Counted from the stretch's first letter, positions 34,147-44,000 are shown. The stretch is 64,000 bases of DNA from Marinimicrobium alkaliphilum (GCF_003259155.1 NZ_QGMQ01000005.1:62001-126000), one strand, 5' to 3'. Notes: generated by a model not told the origin, from the sequence alone. A program made the numbers and translations.

Positions 34147-35433
34147 ATGCGTCGTCTTCGATTGACCCTTGCCGCACTTGCGCTGGTTGCCGGCCCCAGT
34201 TTTGCCGAAGCGCCCAACATCATCGTGATGATCGGCGACGGTATGGGTCCGGCCCACCTGACCGCCTACCGCCACTATCAGCATCAGGGACCCGCCTACG
34301 AGGCACCGCCCACCATTCTGGATCGCCTGGTGGTAGGCATGTCGAGCACACAACCCCACGACGATACGGTGGTCACCGATTCGGGCGCCAGTGCCACAGC
34401 ACTGGCCACCGGTCACAAGACCTGCAACCAGGCTATCGCCGTGGACTGCGACGGTGAACCCTTACGAACCCTGTTCCACGCCGCCAAGGCCCGGGGCATG
34501 CTGACCGGCGTCGTGGCAACCTCGCAGGTGTACCACGCCACGCCAGCCTCGTTCTTTGCCCACCACCGCTCACGCCATGCCTACGGTGCAATCGCCGACC
34601 ACCTGATGGACAACACCATGAGCGATGCCCTGCCCGTCGATGTGATTTTCGGCGGCGGCAAGCGCAACATGGTCCGCGAGGATCGCAATCTGGTGGAAGC
34701 GCTGCAAGCCGAGGGATACACCTATGCCGACAACCTGGTAGCGCTGGAGGCCTTGTCCCGGGCCCCGGCCCTGGCCTTGCTGGCTGACTCCGGCCTGCCC
34801 CACGCCCTGGACAACCCGGAAGCACGCGTACTGGCACGTATGACCGAAAGGGCCCTGGCGCTCGTCGACGGTCATGAACAGGGCTTTGTGATGATGATCG
34901 AAGGCAGTCAGATCGACTGGTGCAGCCACGCCAACGACATCGCCTGCACCCTGGCGGAAATGCACGACTTTGCCGAGGCGGCGCGGGTGGCCAAGGCCTT
35001 CATCCGCAACAACCCCAATACGCTGCTGGTGATTACCGGCGACCATGAAACCGGCGGTCTGTCAGTGGGCGCCAACAACGAGTACCAATGGCTGCCGGAC
35101 GTGATCCGGAACGTGAAGCATTCGGCAGGCGTACTCAGCCGGCTGCTGCGCGAGAGCGAGACCTGGGAGCAGACCTGGCTGGACAATACCGGCCTGACCC
35201 TGGAAGACGAGGAGAAGGCCGCCCTGTATCGCGCCCGCGCCGCGGGCCAGGACCCCCTGGCCGATGCCATCAAGGACCTGATCAACCGCCGCTCCCACAC
35301 CGGCTGGACCAGCGGCGGGCACACCGCCGTGGATGTGCCCATTCTGGCCTACGGCGCACACCGGGAGCGCTTCGCGGGCTTTGTGGATAATGCCGAGATC
35401 GGTCGGCGCCTGATCGAATTGCTGGAGAACTAA
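34147..35433 (+). CDS. phoA: Alkaline phosphatase (PhoA family)
   Basis: 428 residues, signal peptide ending FAEAPN. All core motifs are present: MIGDGMG (metal Asp), VVTDSGASATALATG (nucleophile Ser after Asp), MIEGSQIDWCSHAND (metal ligands, His), GDHETGG and the final SGGHTAVDVP. Expected to release inorganic phosphate from organic monoesters in the periplasm. AGGGAG precedes the ATG. The stop overlaps the end of the convergent serine hydrolase gene by four bases, so the two transcripts overlap tail to tail. No obvious Pho box was identified upstream. Confidence 0.9.
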   Translation: MRRLRLTLAALALVAGPSFAEAPNIIVMIGDGMGPAHLTAYRHYQHQGPAYEAPPTILDRLVVGMSSTQPHDDTVVTDSGASATALATGHKTCNQAIAVDCDGEPLRTLFHAAKARGMLTGVVATSQVYHATPASFFAHHRSRHAYGAIADHLMDNTMSDALPVDVIFGGGKRNMVREDRNLVEALQAEGYTYADNLVALEALSRAPALALLADSGLPHALDNPEARVLARMTERALALVDGHEQGFVMMIEGSQIDWCSHANDIACTLAEMHDFAEAARVAKAFIRNNPNTLLVITGDHETGGLSVGANNEYQWLPDVIRNVKHSAGVLSRLLRESETWEQTWLDNTGLTLEDEEKAALYRARAAGQDPLADAIKDLINRRSHTGWTSGGHTAVDVPILAYGAHRERFAGFVDNAEIGRRLIELLEN

Positions 35434-36440
35434 TCGGCGCGCAGCGCCGGAATCACATGGCTGGCTAGCAGGCCATGGATCTGGCGCAGATAGCGCGAAC
35501 CCGGTGACGGCGGCTCGGGATCGGCGGTGAATACGGCGGTCACCCCCAGATCCGGCAACACATACAACACCTGGCCGCCAAAGCCACGGCCGTAGTAGGC
35601 CCGCTCTCCTGCCAACTCCAGCGCAAACCACCCATAACCATAGGGGTCGCCGGTAAAGGCCGAACGGCCCCTGCCCTGCCAGGATTCTGCCACCCAGTCG
35701 GCGGACAACACCTGACGCTCGCCGTGACGGCCTTGCCGGCGGACCATTTCCCCAAAAACCAGCAATGCCCGGGGCGAGAGCCGCATGTCGTTGCCGCCAA
35801 AGTAGATGCCTTGCGGGTCTTGGGGCCAGGCGGGGATCGCGATATTCAGTGGCTCGCCCAGCCACTCCCGCGCCAGCGCCAGGGTGCTTTTGCCGCTGGC
35901 CTCGGTCAGGACCGCCGACAACAGGTGGGTGCTGCCGGAGGAATAGAGCATGCGTCCGCCCGGCTCATCCACAAAGGGCCGGGTCAAAATGTGCTCCACC
36001 CAGTTGTCACTGACCACCCAGCGCCCGTAGTTGCGGCCGGAGGTACGCTCCAATCCGGCCTGGAGCGACAACAGGTGTCCGACGGTGATCTGTTCGACGC
36101 CCTCGGTGGCATTGTCCGGCACCCGGTCACCCAACAGGTCCACCACGGGTTGATCGACACTGTCGATCAGCCCCCGATCAATGGCCGCCCCCACCAGGGC
36201 CGCCAACACCGTTTTAGACAACGATTTGATATTGACGGGATCGCTTAACCCCGGCCCCCTGAATACGCGCTCGAACACCGGCTCCCCCTGATGGGCGATA
36301 ATCACCGAGCGCAGGCGCGTCAGCTGTTCGGCATCAGCCGAGAAGGCGTCTTGCCAGGGGGTTTCTTCGGCCTGAGCCGGAAACGGCAGTACACACAGAA
36401 ACAACACCAGATAACGTCGAATAACAAAGGGCGTCATCAA
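35430..36440 (-). CDS. Class C beta-lactamase-fold serine hydrolase
   Basis: 336 residues, signal peptide (YLVLFLCVLPFPAQAEE). The SxxK motif is SLSK in NIKSLSKTVLAALVG and the Tyr motif is YSSGSTHLLS, as in family S12 enzymes. A GRGFGGQVLYVLPDLG segment near the end aligns with the KTG-type strand region. The family includes AmpC beta-lactamases, esterases and D,D-peptidases; the substrate cannot be told. GGAG upstream. It converges on phoA and lies 48 bases downstream of the S9 peptidase gene, probably the same operon. Confidence 0.85.
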   Translation of the reverse strand: MMTPFVIRRYLVLFLCVLPFPAQAEETPWQDAFSADAEQLTRLRSVIIAHQGEPVFERVFRGPGLSDPVNIKSLSKTVLAALVGAAIDRGLIDSVDQPVVDLLGDRVPDNATEGVEQITVGHLLSLQAGLERTSGRNYGRWVVSDNWVEHILTRPFVDEPGGRMLYSSGSTHLLSAVLTEASGKSTLALAREWLGEPLNIAIPAWPQDPQGIYFGGNDMRLSPRALLVFGEMVRRQGRHGERQVLSADWVAESWQGRGRSAFTGDPYGYGWFALELAGERAYYGRGFGGQVLYVLPDLGVTAVFTADPEPPSPGSRYLRQIHGLLASHVIPALRAD

Positions 36441-36488
36441 AACACTCCAACAGGCTGGGGGGCCGATAGGCGTAGATAGGCAGCGCTC

Positions 36489-38507
36489 TTAAGGATCTTC
36501 CGCGTCGATCTGCCGCTCGGGTCCAATTTGGACATCCAAAAATGCCAGCGTACTCCGCAAAACACCCATACGCCTGGATCTACTCGACAGTTGATGTTCC
36601 GATTCACCCACCCCGTCTACGCTGACCTTCACCTCGTGCTCTGACCATTGCGTTCTCAGCGCTTCGGTGGCCTTTGCCGCTTCGTCAAACGTTTTGTAGT
36701 AAAGCAACAGCACATCGGCGTCTACCGCGCCTCCCAAGGTGACCGGAGACTGTTGAAGCAAATGCTCGTCGCCCGCGTCGGCAGCACCGGTCAGAGCCAT
36801 CAACCGTTGTACCCGGGCGCTGTCCTCCCCATACAAGTCCGCCTGACGTTCAAGGTAAGCCTGCAGGTCCCCAAACCCGTTGACCGAGACCACACATTGA
36901 TAGACGCCGGACGTAAAGGCGGCTCCCGCCAAGGCGAGGTACCCGCCCAGGTCCAGCCCCATAATGCAGACCCGCTCGCGATCAATCATGCCCGCCTCAG
37001 ACAAATACGCAACGCCCTGCGCCAGATCGGTTTGAACTTTTTGCCCCCACTGGCCCTTTCCCGCGTCGTAGAGCGCCGCGCCGAAACCGGCGGTCCCGCG
37101 ATACTGGGGCTGCAACACCATATAGCCCCGTGCCGCCAGCGTTTGCCGGTAGGGATCGTAGGCCAAAGCATTGTGGCGATCGAGCGACCCATGCGGCAAC
37201 ACAACCAACGGCAAGCTCTCCGGGTTAGCGGCGTGAGCTCTCGGGACCGTCAGCAGCGCGGGAATCATGAGTCCTTCCTCTCCCGGGTATTCGATGGCAA
37301 CCACCGGGTGGATGTCGTCGCCCCCCAATGCCGGGCGCGCCTGGGCCAGACGCTGTAGGGGCTCGCCCGGTTCAGACAGGTAAAAGTCGCCCGCCGTTTC
37401 CGGGCCGGACACCTCAACCAACACCTGGTCACCGCTGTCAGACCATCCTCTGACATTCACATGGTGGCCATCGAAGGCCTCAACAATTGCGGCAACCCGG
37501 CGATTGATGTCGGCCTCAAAAATCGCGTAAGACGGCGCAAACCCCGCGTAGATAAGCCCCTGAACAACCCGATTGATATCCGTAATTGTCCGGCTGATAC
37601 TCCGATCCGGCTGGGCATGGTTTAGTGCCGACCACTCTCCATTAGCCAGCGACAGGGCCATGGGTTGGCGTTGCCCGCTTTCAGCATCGACCACCAACGC
37701 GAGGAGCTGTTCGTGGCCGGGCATGACGCCCTGAGTGCCCCGAAAAGACCCCAAGTCCTCACTCTCGTATACCGTTCGCCAACGGTCGCCTTCGGGCACT
37801 GAAATGCGGTGTGATGAACGCCGGTAACCCACATCCTCACGAGCCAGCACCTGTGCCTCGGAATCGAGGAAATACTGACGAGTCACTAAGCGCCCCTGAG
37901 CCGCGATCCGCGATCCACGACTCCCGCGATCCTCGCCGATATCAAACGCCAGTAGCGCCATCTGGTTTCTACGCCAGTTGTTGATCTGACCAATCCTGGC
38001 TTCTAGAAACACCTGCTCGCCATCGGAAGAGACCCCCGCAATACTGTTTTGCATCGTCGGCAAGGGCAATATTCGATTCGATCCGGAGGTGCGCTCCCCC
38101 GACACCAAAAGCTGCTCAACCTCACCCGAGGCAACCGACAACGAGTAGACGCTGCTGAAGGGTAGCTCGCCTCGAAATCGGCGCAGCCGTTTATATTCAT
38201 AGGCAGAAAATAACAGTTGGTCATCTCCCGTAAAACGCAGGCGCGACACCTCAATCGCACTGACATCGGCGCCGGACACCACCGCCTGGCGGGTCAGTGA
38301 GTACACCAGTATCAGGTCCTGATCTTCATCCACCCGCCGAAATGCGATCAGCTCGCCGCTGGGGGAGATTTGCATCAGAGAGGTCGCTGGGGTGTCGGCG
38401 TATTGGCGCACCAAAGCGTCAAGATCGTCTGCGCTGGCGGCGAGGGGAAGTACTAACAAGACAGCCAGCAACACGCAGGCCGCGCCCTGGATCGTGGAGA
38501 AAGCCAT
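36489..38507 (-). CDS. S9 prolyl oligopeptidase-like protein with Ser-to-Asp nucleophile position
   Basis: 672 residues from the ATG at 38507 (AAGGGAC upstream; signal peptide LLAVLLVLPLAASADD). The N-terminal 400 residues are propeller-like (DLILVYSLTRQAVVSG, LRFTGDDQLLFSAYEY). The C-terminal 250 are the alpha/beta hydrolase: VVLPHGSLDRHNALAYDPYRQTLAARGYMVLQPQYRGTAGFGAALY. The nucleophile elbow, normally GxSxGG, reads GLDLGGYLAL here, with Asp at the Ser position (codon GAC on the minus strand). The acid region (DADVLLLYYKTFDE) is unclear and a His is present in SEHQLSS. The fold is certain, but peptidase activity is doubtful. Probably periplasmic. Confidence 0.85.
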   Translation of the reverse strand: MAFSTIQGAACVLLAVLLVLPLAASADDLDALVRQYADTPATSLMQISPSGELIAFRRVDEDQDLILVYSLTRQAVVSGADVSAIEVSRLRFTGDDQLLFSAYEYKRLRRFRGELPFSSVYSLSVASGEVEQLLVSGERTSGSNRILPLPTMQNSIAGVSSDGEQVFLEARIGQINNWRRNQMALLAFDIGEDRGSRGSRIAAQGRLVTRQYFLDSEAQVLAREDVGYRRSSHRISVPEGDRWRTVYESEDLGSFRGTQGVMPGHEQLLALVVDAESGQRQPMALSLANGEWSALNHAQPDRSISRTITDINRVVQGLIYAGFAPSYAIFEADINRRVAAIVEAFDGHHVNVRGWSDSGDQVLVEVSGPETAGDFYLSEPGEPLQRLAQARPALGGDDIHPVVAIEYPGEEGLMIPALLTVPRAHAANPESLPLVVLPHGSLDRHNALAYDPYRQTLAARGYMVLQPQYRGTAGFGAALYDAGKGQWGQKVQTDLAQGVAYLSEAGMIDRERVCIMGLDLGGYLALAGAAFTSGVYQCVVSVNGFGDLQAYLERQADLYGEDSARVQRLMALTGAADAGDEHLLQQSPVTLGGAVDADVLLLYYKTFDEAAKATEALRTQWSEHEVKVSVDGVGESEHQLSSRSRRMGVLRSTLAFLDVQIGPERQIDAEDP

Positions 38508-38679
38508 AAACAGGTCCCTTTTCGGGCTCGATCGCTGACAACACTCGAGCATCCAGCTCGCGAGCCCTGGCGTTATTAAAATGGGCAGGCACCGCAAGGG
38601 CGCCAACAGGGGATCGGTTTAATTGTATGACATATCGAGGGCCGATGCCAGGAACCGCGACTGGCCCTATTGATTCGGG

Positions 38680-39096
38680 TCAGTCGAGGTCCACTTTGCC
38701 GCGCGCGGACTTGATGGAGCCACGCTTTTTCTTGCCTTCCAGGCGGCGGCGCTTGGCGCCCAGGGTCGGGCGGGTGGGGATACGTTTTTTGGGTGTGATG
38801 CCGGCGCTGCGTACCAGCGCGATGAACTGCTCCAGGGCGCGCTCACGGTTGGTGAGCTGGCTGCGGGTTTCCTGGCATTTGATGACGATTTTGCCACCGG
38901 GGGTGATCCGGTGGTCGCTGCGTTTGAGCAACCGCTGTTTATAGGCCTCCGGCAGACTGGAGGCCCGAATATCAAAAATCAGCTGCGCCGCCGTGGAGAC
39001 TTTGTTGACATTCTGCCCCCCGGCGCCGCCGGAACGAATAAACTGCCATTCCAACTCCTGTTCAGGAATACTGGCACGTGCTGAAATATGAATCAT
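38680..39096 (-). CDS. arfB: ArfB, alternative ribosome-rescue factor
   Basis: 138 residues, the usual length. The catalytic GGQ motif is at residues 26-28 (IRSGGAGGQNVNKVSTAAQLIF), and the basic C-terminal tail (KKRIPTRPTLGAKRRRLEGKKKRGSIKSARGK) is the part that enters the mRNA channel of stalled ribosomes. ArfB releases peptides from non-stop ribosomes as a backup for tmRNA. Cytoplasmic, transcribed alone, flanked by the S9-like gene downstream. Confidence 0.95.
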   Translation of the reverse strand: MIHISARASIPEQELEWQFIRSGGAGGQNVNKVSTAAQLIFDIRASSLPEAYKQRLLKRSDHRITPGGKIVIKCQETRSQLTNRERALEQFIALVRSAGITPKKRIPTRPTLGAKRRRLEGKKKRGSIKSARGKVDLD

Positions 39097-39210
39097 AATA
39101 GGAGCAAGCCTCTACCTGGCCGCCGGGCGAACATCGACCCGCGGTAAGGACCATTTAAACACTCAGCCACCGGCGACGTAAACGCTCGGTCCGGAATCTT
39201 CAGGAATCAC

Positions 39211-41139
39211 ATGCCAGGAAACCTCTTTAACCGCTTGCGCTATCTGCTGGAACGTTTTTTCACCCGGGGGCCTCATTATCAGTTGCTGTTGATGGTCGCA
39301 TTCATCGGCTTGATCTCGGCCACTGGCGGTCTTCTGTTGCGCGTTTTCGACGCCGAACAGACGTTGCTGGACAGTATCTGGTGGGCGTTTCTGCGCCTGA
39401 CCGACCCCGGCTACCTGGGTGACGATGAGGGTTTTGGCCCACGCGTGATCTCCACCTTCCTCACCGTCAGTGGCTATGTGCTGTTTATGGGCTCACTGAT
39501 CGCGATCATGACCCAGTGGCTGTTCTCCCAGATGCGCCTGCTCGAGCGCGGTCTCACCCCCGTCAGTCTCAAACATCATATCGTCATATTGGGTTGGACC
39601 AACCGGACCCAGACCATTGCCCGTGAGCTGTGGCTCGCGGAAGGCCGGGTCAAACGCCTGCTGCGCCGACTGGGGGCACGCGAACAACTCAACCTGGTGA
39701 TTCTTGCCGAAGAACTCGACAGCACTCACCACGAGCTGCTGCGCACAGACACCGGTTTACGCCAACACCGTCGGCACACCATTTTACGATCCGGATCGGC
39801 CCTCAACCATGACCACCTGCACCGTGCCGCCTGTCTGGACGCGGCCGCCGTGATTGTTCCGGGCCACAGCTTTTCCCAAACCAATCACGTTTCATCCGAC
39901 ATTGAAACCATCAAAACACTGCTGTCGCTCGACGCCGAAGCCAAACGCCTGGGCAAACGTCATCCGTTTGTGGTGGCCGAATTGCAGGAACCCCAACACG
40001 TTGCCATCGCGCAACGCGCTTATCAGGGGCCCGTTGAAGTGGTACCCGGCGATGCTTTTATCAGTCGGCTGATGGTGCAGACCCTTCGCCATCCCGGGCT
40101 GTCGGGCGTGTATGCGGAGCTGCTCAGTCACGACATCGGCCAGAGTTTCTACATCTTTCGGGATGTCGCGTTTGACGGTATGACCGCCGAACAACTGCGC
40201 GCTGAACTGCAAGAGGGCATTTTTTGTGGCGTGGTGCGCGGTCGCGGCAATGATCCGCAAGCCATACTCAACCCCGAACCCGGCTTTCGCATGGAGAACG
40301 ATGATGCACTGGTCATGCTCGCCGCCAGCTACGATCAAGCCGCCCAGCGCAGCCCGACCGGCAAACCGGCGGCACCCACCGCGCCGGGGCGCAGGATCAG
40401 CCCCGGCGCTTCGCAACACAAACGCTTGCTGGTATTGGGCTGGAGCCGCAAGATACCCACGCTGCTCGCCGAGCTGTCCACCTACGCGGTCGATCGCTAT
40501 GAGGTGACTGTCGTTTCGACACGGTCGATTGCCGAGCGCGTCCAATACCTCGAGGATTCGTCCTGTAGCTGGCCGGGCGTAACCTGCGAACACCTGCAAG
40601 CGGATGTTACCAACGCGCACCAGTTGGAACAGATTGATCTCGCCCCCTTCGACAGCATCATGCTGATGAGCAGCGAACGACTGGGCTCGGGTGAAGAGGC
40701 CGATGCGCGTTCAATGGTCGCTTATCTGTTGCTTGAGCAGCGCCTGCGCAATGACCCGGCGCAGAAACAGTTGCTGATCGAACTTTCCGATCCGAACAAC
40801 GAGCGGCTTATGGGACAACGCCTGGGTGAAGTGATCATCGGCCCTTTGCTGCTGAGCCACATACTGGCGCAGGTGGCGCTGCGCCGGGAATTGCGCCCGG
40901 TGGTCGATGAGCTGTTTACGGCCGGCGGTCCGGAATTGACTTATCGTCGCCTGGACGAGTATGGGCTCTCGCCAGGCACGTTCAACTTTGAGCAATTGCA
41001 GTTGGCCGCTGCCGCCTGTGGCGAAACGGCGCTCGGCATTCTGGCGCAAGAGAAAACCCACCTCAACCCCGCTCGCGCGACGAGACTGACGCTCAGCGAG
41101 ACCGACGCGATCATCAGCATCGTCACGCTCAACGAATAG
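39211..41139 (+). CDS. CASTOR/POLLUX-related ion channel with paired RCK-like domains
   Basis: 642 residues. The N-terminal part has two to three membrane helices around a pore-like region (YQLLLMVAFIGLISATGGLLL, SIWWAFLRLTDPGYLGDD, VLFMGSLIAIMTQWLFSQM). The rest is two Rossmann-like regulatory units: HHIVILGWTNRTQTIARELW (about 125) and KRLLVLGWSRKIPTLLAELS (about 405), each followed by TrkA-C-like parts. This matches the CASTOR/POLLUX group, which in plants are nuclear cation channels; bacterial members are thought to be inner-membrane cation channels. CAGGA upstream of the ATG. Converges with tspO. Confidence 0.85.
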   Translation: MPGNLFNRLRYLLERFFTRGPHYQLLLMVAFIGLISATGGLLLRVFDAEQTLLDSIWWAFLRLTDPGYLGDDEGFGPRVISTFLTVSGYVLFMGSLIAIMTQWLFSQMRLLERGLTPVSLKHHIVILGWTNRTQTIARELWLAEGRVKRLLRRLGAREQLNLVILAEELDSTHHELLRTDTGLRQHRRHTILRSGSALNHDHLHRAACLDAAAVIVPGHSFSQTNHVSSDIETIKTLLSLDAEAKRLGKRHPFVVAELQEPQHVAIAQRAYQGPVEVVPGDAFISRLMVQTLRHPGLSGVYAELLSHDIGQSFYIFRDVAFDGMTAEQLRAELQEGIFCGVVRGRGNDPQAILNPEPGFRMENDDALVMLAASYDQAAQRSPTGKPAAPTAPGRRISPGASQHKRLLVLGWSRKIPTLLAELSTYAVDRYEVTVVSTRSIAERVQYLEDSSCSWPGVTCEHLQADVTNAHQLEQIDLAPFDSIMLMSSERLGSGEEADARSMVAYLLLEQRLRNDPAQKQLLIELSDPNNERLMGQRLGEVIIGPLLLSHILAQVALRRELRPVVDELFTAGGPELTYRRLDEYGLSPGTFNFEQLQLAAAACGETALGILAQEKTHLNPARATRLTLSETDAIISIVTLNE

Positions 41140-41157
41140 CGGCAGCGCGCCCCCGGT

Positions 41158-41649
41158 TTAGCCCAACACCCCGGGGTTCCGCTGCCAGATGGCCCAGGTG
41201 AGCGCGCAGGCAAAACTCACCCAGGCCAGGTAGGGCAACAACAAGAGTCCGGCAACCGGCTTGATCCGCGCAAACGCGCTCGTCGTTGCAACCAGCAACA
41301 ACCACAACAGCAGGATTTCAATAAAGGCGCCGAAACCCCATTGCCAGACGAAGAACAGCCAGGTCCAGAGGGCATTGAAGCCCAGCTGAAGCACAAACAG
41401 GCCCAGCGCCAGGGGCGCACCGGAAAAGCCTTTTTCGCGCCACACCATCCAGGCGGCAAACGCCATCATGATATAGAGCAGGGTCCAAACCGGCCCGAAC
41501 AGCCAGGGCGGTGGTGCCCAACCGGGGCGGTTCAGGTCGAGGTAGAAACTGCCGGCGTCCACCGAGGCACCACCGCCCACGGCCGCGGCAAAAAAAACCA
41601 GTGCCAGCCAGCCGAAGAACCCCGCCCAGGCGCGCGCGACCGGACTCAT
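41158..41649 (-). CDS. tspO: TspO/MBR-family membrane protein
   Basis: 163 residues from the ATG at 41649, which overlaps the stop of the binding-protein gene (ATGA); a longer frame would overlap that gene fully. Five membrane helices with the Trp-rich TspO pattern: NRPGWAPPPWLFGPVWTLLYIMMAFAAWMVW, FNALWTWLFFVWQWGFGAFIEILLLWLLL, LLPYLAWVSFACALTWAIW. TspO binds porphyrins, cholesterol-like ligands or stress-related molecules. Last gene of the BCCT-porin-binding protein operon; its role there is unknown. Confidence 0.9.
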   Translation of the reverse strand: MSPVARAWAGFFGWLALVFFAAAVGGGASVDAGSFYLDLNRPGWAPPPWLFGPVWTLLYIMMAFAAWMVWREKGFSGAPLALGLFVLQLGFNALWTWLFFVWQWGFGAFIEILLLWLLLVATTSAFARIKPVAGLLLLPYLAWVSFACALTWAIWQRNPGVLG

Positions 41650-42737
41650 CGCGGCATCCGCCGAGGCACCTGTACCGGGCGCTCCAGCCAACGCTCAAAG
41701 CGGCGTTCAATCCGGTCCAGGTTCTCTGACCACCAATGGGCATCGAGCTCTATGGCGCTGCGCATATTGGCTTCGGCGGTGGGCAACTGGGCGCGCATAC
41801 TCTCGTTGACGAGGGGCAGAGATGAGCGCCGAGAGGGCCCGTAGGGAATCAGGTTGGCCTGGCGGGCGAGGCTTTCCGTGGAGGTCGCATGGTGCAGGAA
41901 GTCCAGCGCCCGCTCGGTATTGCGGCCATTTTTGGGCAACGCCCAGACATCGAAAAACCAGACCTGGTGATCCCACAAGATTTCCAGTGGCTCACCCCGC
42001 TCGACGGCATCGGGCACGCGCCCGGAGTAGACAGCGGACATACTCACCTCACCGGTTTCGAGCAGGCGGATGGCGTCTTCGCCGGTGCGCCACCACTCGA
42101 CGTAAGGCTTGAGCCGGGTCAGGACCGCAAAGGCGCGATCGAGTCCCTCGTCAGTGTCCAACACCTCATAGACCCGCTCCCGGGGGACCCCGTCGGCGAC
42201 CAGAGCCCACTCCAGGTTGCCCTGGGGTGAGCGACGCAGGCCGCGCCGGCCGGGAAATTTTGACACGTCAAAAAAATCCTTTATCGATTCGGGCGTGCGC
42301 TCGAGCATCTCGGTGTTGTAGGTCACCACCGTCGAACCCACCACGTTGCCCACACCACAGCGCATCAAACCGGCGCTGAGAAAGTCTTCGGTCGCCGGTG
42401 TGCCATCGGGGGCGGGCGGCAACTGCTCGGCATCAATCTCTTCGAGCAGTCCTTCGTTGCAGGCGCGAATGGCATCGAACAACTCCAGATCAACCACGTC
42501 CCACTGGACATTCCAGGCACGCACCTGGCGGCGGATCTCATCAATACCGCCGCTGTACTGAATGACGTTGACACGAACCCCGGTTTGATCCTCATAGGGG
42601 CGGATAAACCCGAGAATCTGACTGCGCACATAAGCGCCATCCCAGGACACTACATTGAGCTGCTCCTGCGCCCAGGCGCCGCCGGCAGCCGTACAGGCCA
42701 ACGCCGTCAGCAACAGTTTTTTCATCAGGTTCTGCAT
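41646..42737 (-). CDS. Orphan PotD-like periplasmic binding protein
   Basis: 363 residues from the ATG at 42737; an ATG at 42725 (MKKLLLTALAC) is also possible. Signal peptide ends AGGAWAQE. The mature chain follows the PotD/spermidine-putrescine-binding pattern: LNVVSWDGAYVRSQILGFIRPYEDQTGVRVNVIQYSGG, WDVVDLELFDAIRACNEGLLEEID, GSTVVTYNTEMLERTPESIKDFFDVSKFPGRRGLR, VSMSAVYSGR, WFFDVWALPKNG. No ABC permease or ATPase is present nearby. Translationally coupled to tspO and five bases after the porin gene. The ligand is probably a polyamine or quaternary amine (inference). Confidence 0.85.
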   Translation of the reverse strand: MQNLMKKLLLTALACTAAGGAWAQEQLNVVSWDGAYVRSQILGFIRPYEDQTGVRVNVIQYSGGIDEIRRQVRAWNVQWDVVDLELFDAIRACNEGLLEEIDAEQLPPAPDGTPATEDFLSAGLMRCGVGNVVGSTVVTYNTEMLERTPESIKDFFDVSKFPGRRGLRRSPQGNLEWALVADGVPRERVYEVLDTDEGLDRAFAVLTRLKPYVEWWRTGEDAIRLLETGEVSMSAVYSGRVPDAVERGEPLEILWDHQVWFFDVWALPKNGRNTERALDFLHHATSTESLARQANLIPYGPSRRSSLPLVNESMRAQLPTAEANMRSAIELDAHWWSENLDRIERRFERWLERPVQVPRRMPR

Positions 42738-42741
42738 AGTG

Positions 42742-43992
42742 TCACCAATAAAAACCGATATTGACATTCAAACGGCTGTGCCAGCGATCTTCGCCGCCGC
42801 CAGCCAGGGAGCCATTGCCAAAATAGGCCATGTTGTTGGCATAGATATGATCCACATAGGTAAAGATTGCCCCACTGCCTATGGCACAACCCGTGGTATT
42901 GATACGCGAGTCAAGCGCACCCTCGGTGCTTTTGGTCATGTGCGAATAGTCGTTGTAACAGGTAATTTGATCGATTCGCTCCCAAGGTGAATCAAAATTG
43001 TACGCGACGTTGGCGACAATCACATCCGCCTGGCTGTCGATGGCGTAGGCGCCGGCAAAAGCACCCAGGGTAATAGTGTCCTCGGACACGCCCTCGGGGT
43101 TGCGGGGCGTATAGTCATAGGTCAGGCCCTGTAGCTGAAAACTCCAGCGTCCACAGCGCGTATCGACATGAGCCGCCGCCGCCCAGTGATCGCCGCTGCG
43201 ATCGGTGGCGCTGTTGTACAGTTGCGCCACCTGGGCGGACCCGCCCAGCTCGGTCTCACAGCCGCTGCCCCGCCCAAAGTTGTAGGCCACCCGCGCATTG
43301 AACTGATTGACCTGCTCGTTGTACTGGTCATCATCGGGCACAACCGCAGGGTCAAACGAGTAGCGGTTGAGGTTGCCCGGATCGTTCAGCTCTTCGTTTT
43401 TGTAAAATGCCAGATGCAGGGACCAGGGGCCGTCCTCGCGCTGGTACTTGATGCCCATATCGTAATCGTCGGCAAAGCCCAGATAGTAAGGCACACCAAA
43501 CCAGGCATTGTGCGCGGCATAGGGCAGGAGCCCAAAAGGCACCTGGTTGACACCAAACTGCACCAGACTACCGTCCTCAAATTCATACCCCAACCAGCCG
43601 TGTTTAAGGGTGTGCATGTAGGAGTAGAACCGGTATTCGGCGGAGATGATGATACCGTCAACCTCACCATCCACATTGAGTCGAAACACGTCAAAGCCGC
43701 TCTCGCCGTATTTCGACTCGGACGCGTTGACAAAATCCCGGTGGATGAAGTTATACCGCAATGCACCACCGATACGGACGTCCGGCTCATGAGCGGCAAC
43801 GGCCTGATCCGCGACCCGCTCACTGCCCGCCACGGCGGCCTGTAACATGTCGTCGGTCTGGGCCTCCAACTCGATCACCCGTTCGCGCAACTGCTCCAGC
43901 TCGGTGGACTGCGCAACCTCTTGAGCCGACAACCCCGGCACCACGGCAAGTGCCGCCAACGCCAGCGCTACCCGATTGCCGTTATGCTTCAT
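42742..43992 (-). CDS. Porin-like outer-membrane protein with N-terminal coiled coil
   Basis: 416 residues, signal peptide ending PGLSAQEV. After a short coiled-coil segment (STELEQLRERVIELEAQTDD), as seen in DcaP- or OprP-like porins, come many amphipathic strands (GGALRYNFIHRDFVN, IISAEYRFYSYMHTL, LVQFGVNQVPFGLLPYAAHNAW, YDMGIKYQREDGPWSLHLAFYKNEEL, FNARVAYNFGRG) ending RLNVNIGFYW, an aromatic barrel terminus. Four Cys may form disulfides in loops. It probably gives outer-membrane passage for the solute carried by the neighbouring BCCT transporter. GGGGGCAG upstream of the ATG. Eight bases after the transporter gene. Confidence 0.8.
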   Translation of the reverse strand: MKHNGNRVALALAALAVVPGLSAQEVAQSTELEQLRERVIELEAQTDDMLQAAVAGSERVADQAVAAHEPDVRIGGALRYNFIHRDFVNASESKYGESGFDVFRLNVDGEVDGIIISAEYRFYSYMHTLKHGWLGYEFEDGSLVQFGVNQVPFGLLPYAAHNAWFGVPYYLGFADDYDMGIKYQREDGPWSLHLAFYKNEELNDPGNLNRYSFDPAVVPDDDQYNEQVNQFNARVAYNFGRGSGCETELGGSAQVAQLYNSATDRSGDHWAAAAHVDTRCGRWSFQLQGLTYDYTPRNPEGVSEDTITLGAFAGAYAIDSQADVIVANVAYNFDSPWERIDQITCYNDYSHMTKSTEGALDSRINTTGCAIGSGAIFTYVDHIYANNMAYFGNGSLAGGGEDRWHSRLNVNIGFYW

Positions 43993-44000
43993 GCTGCCCC

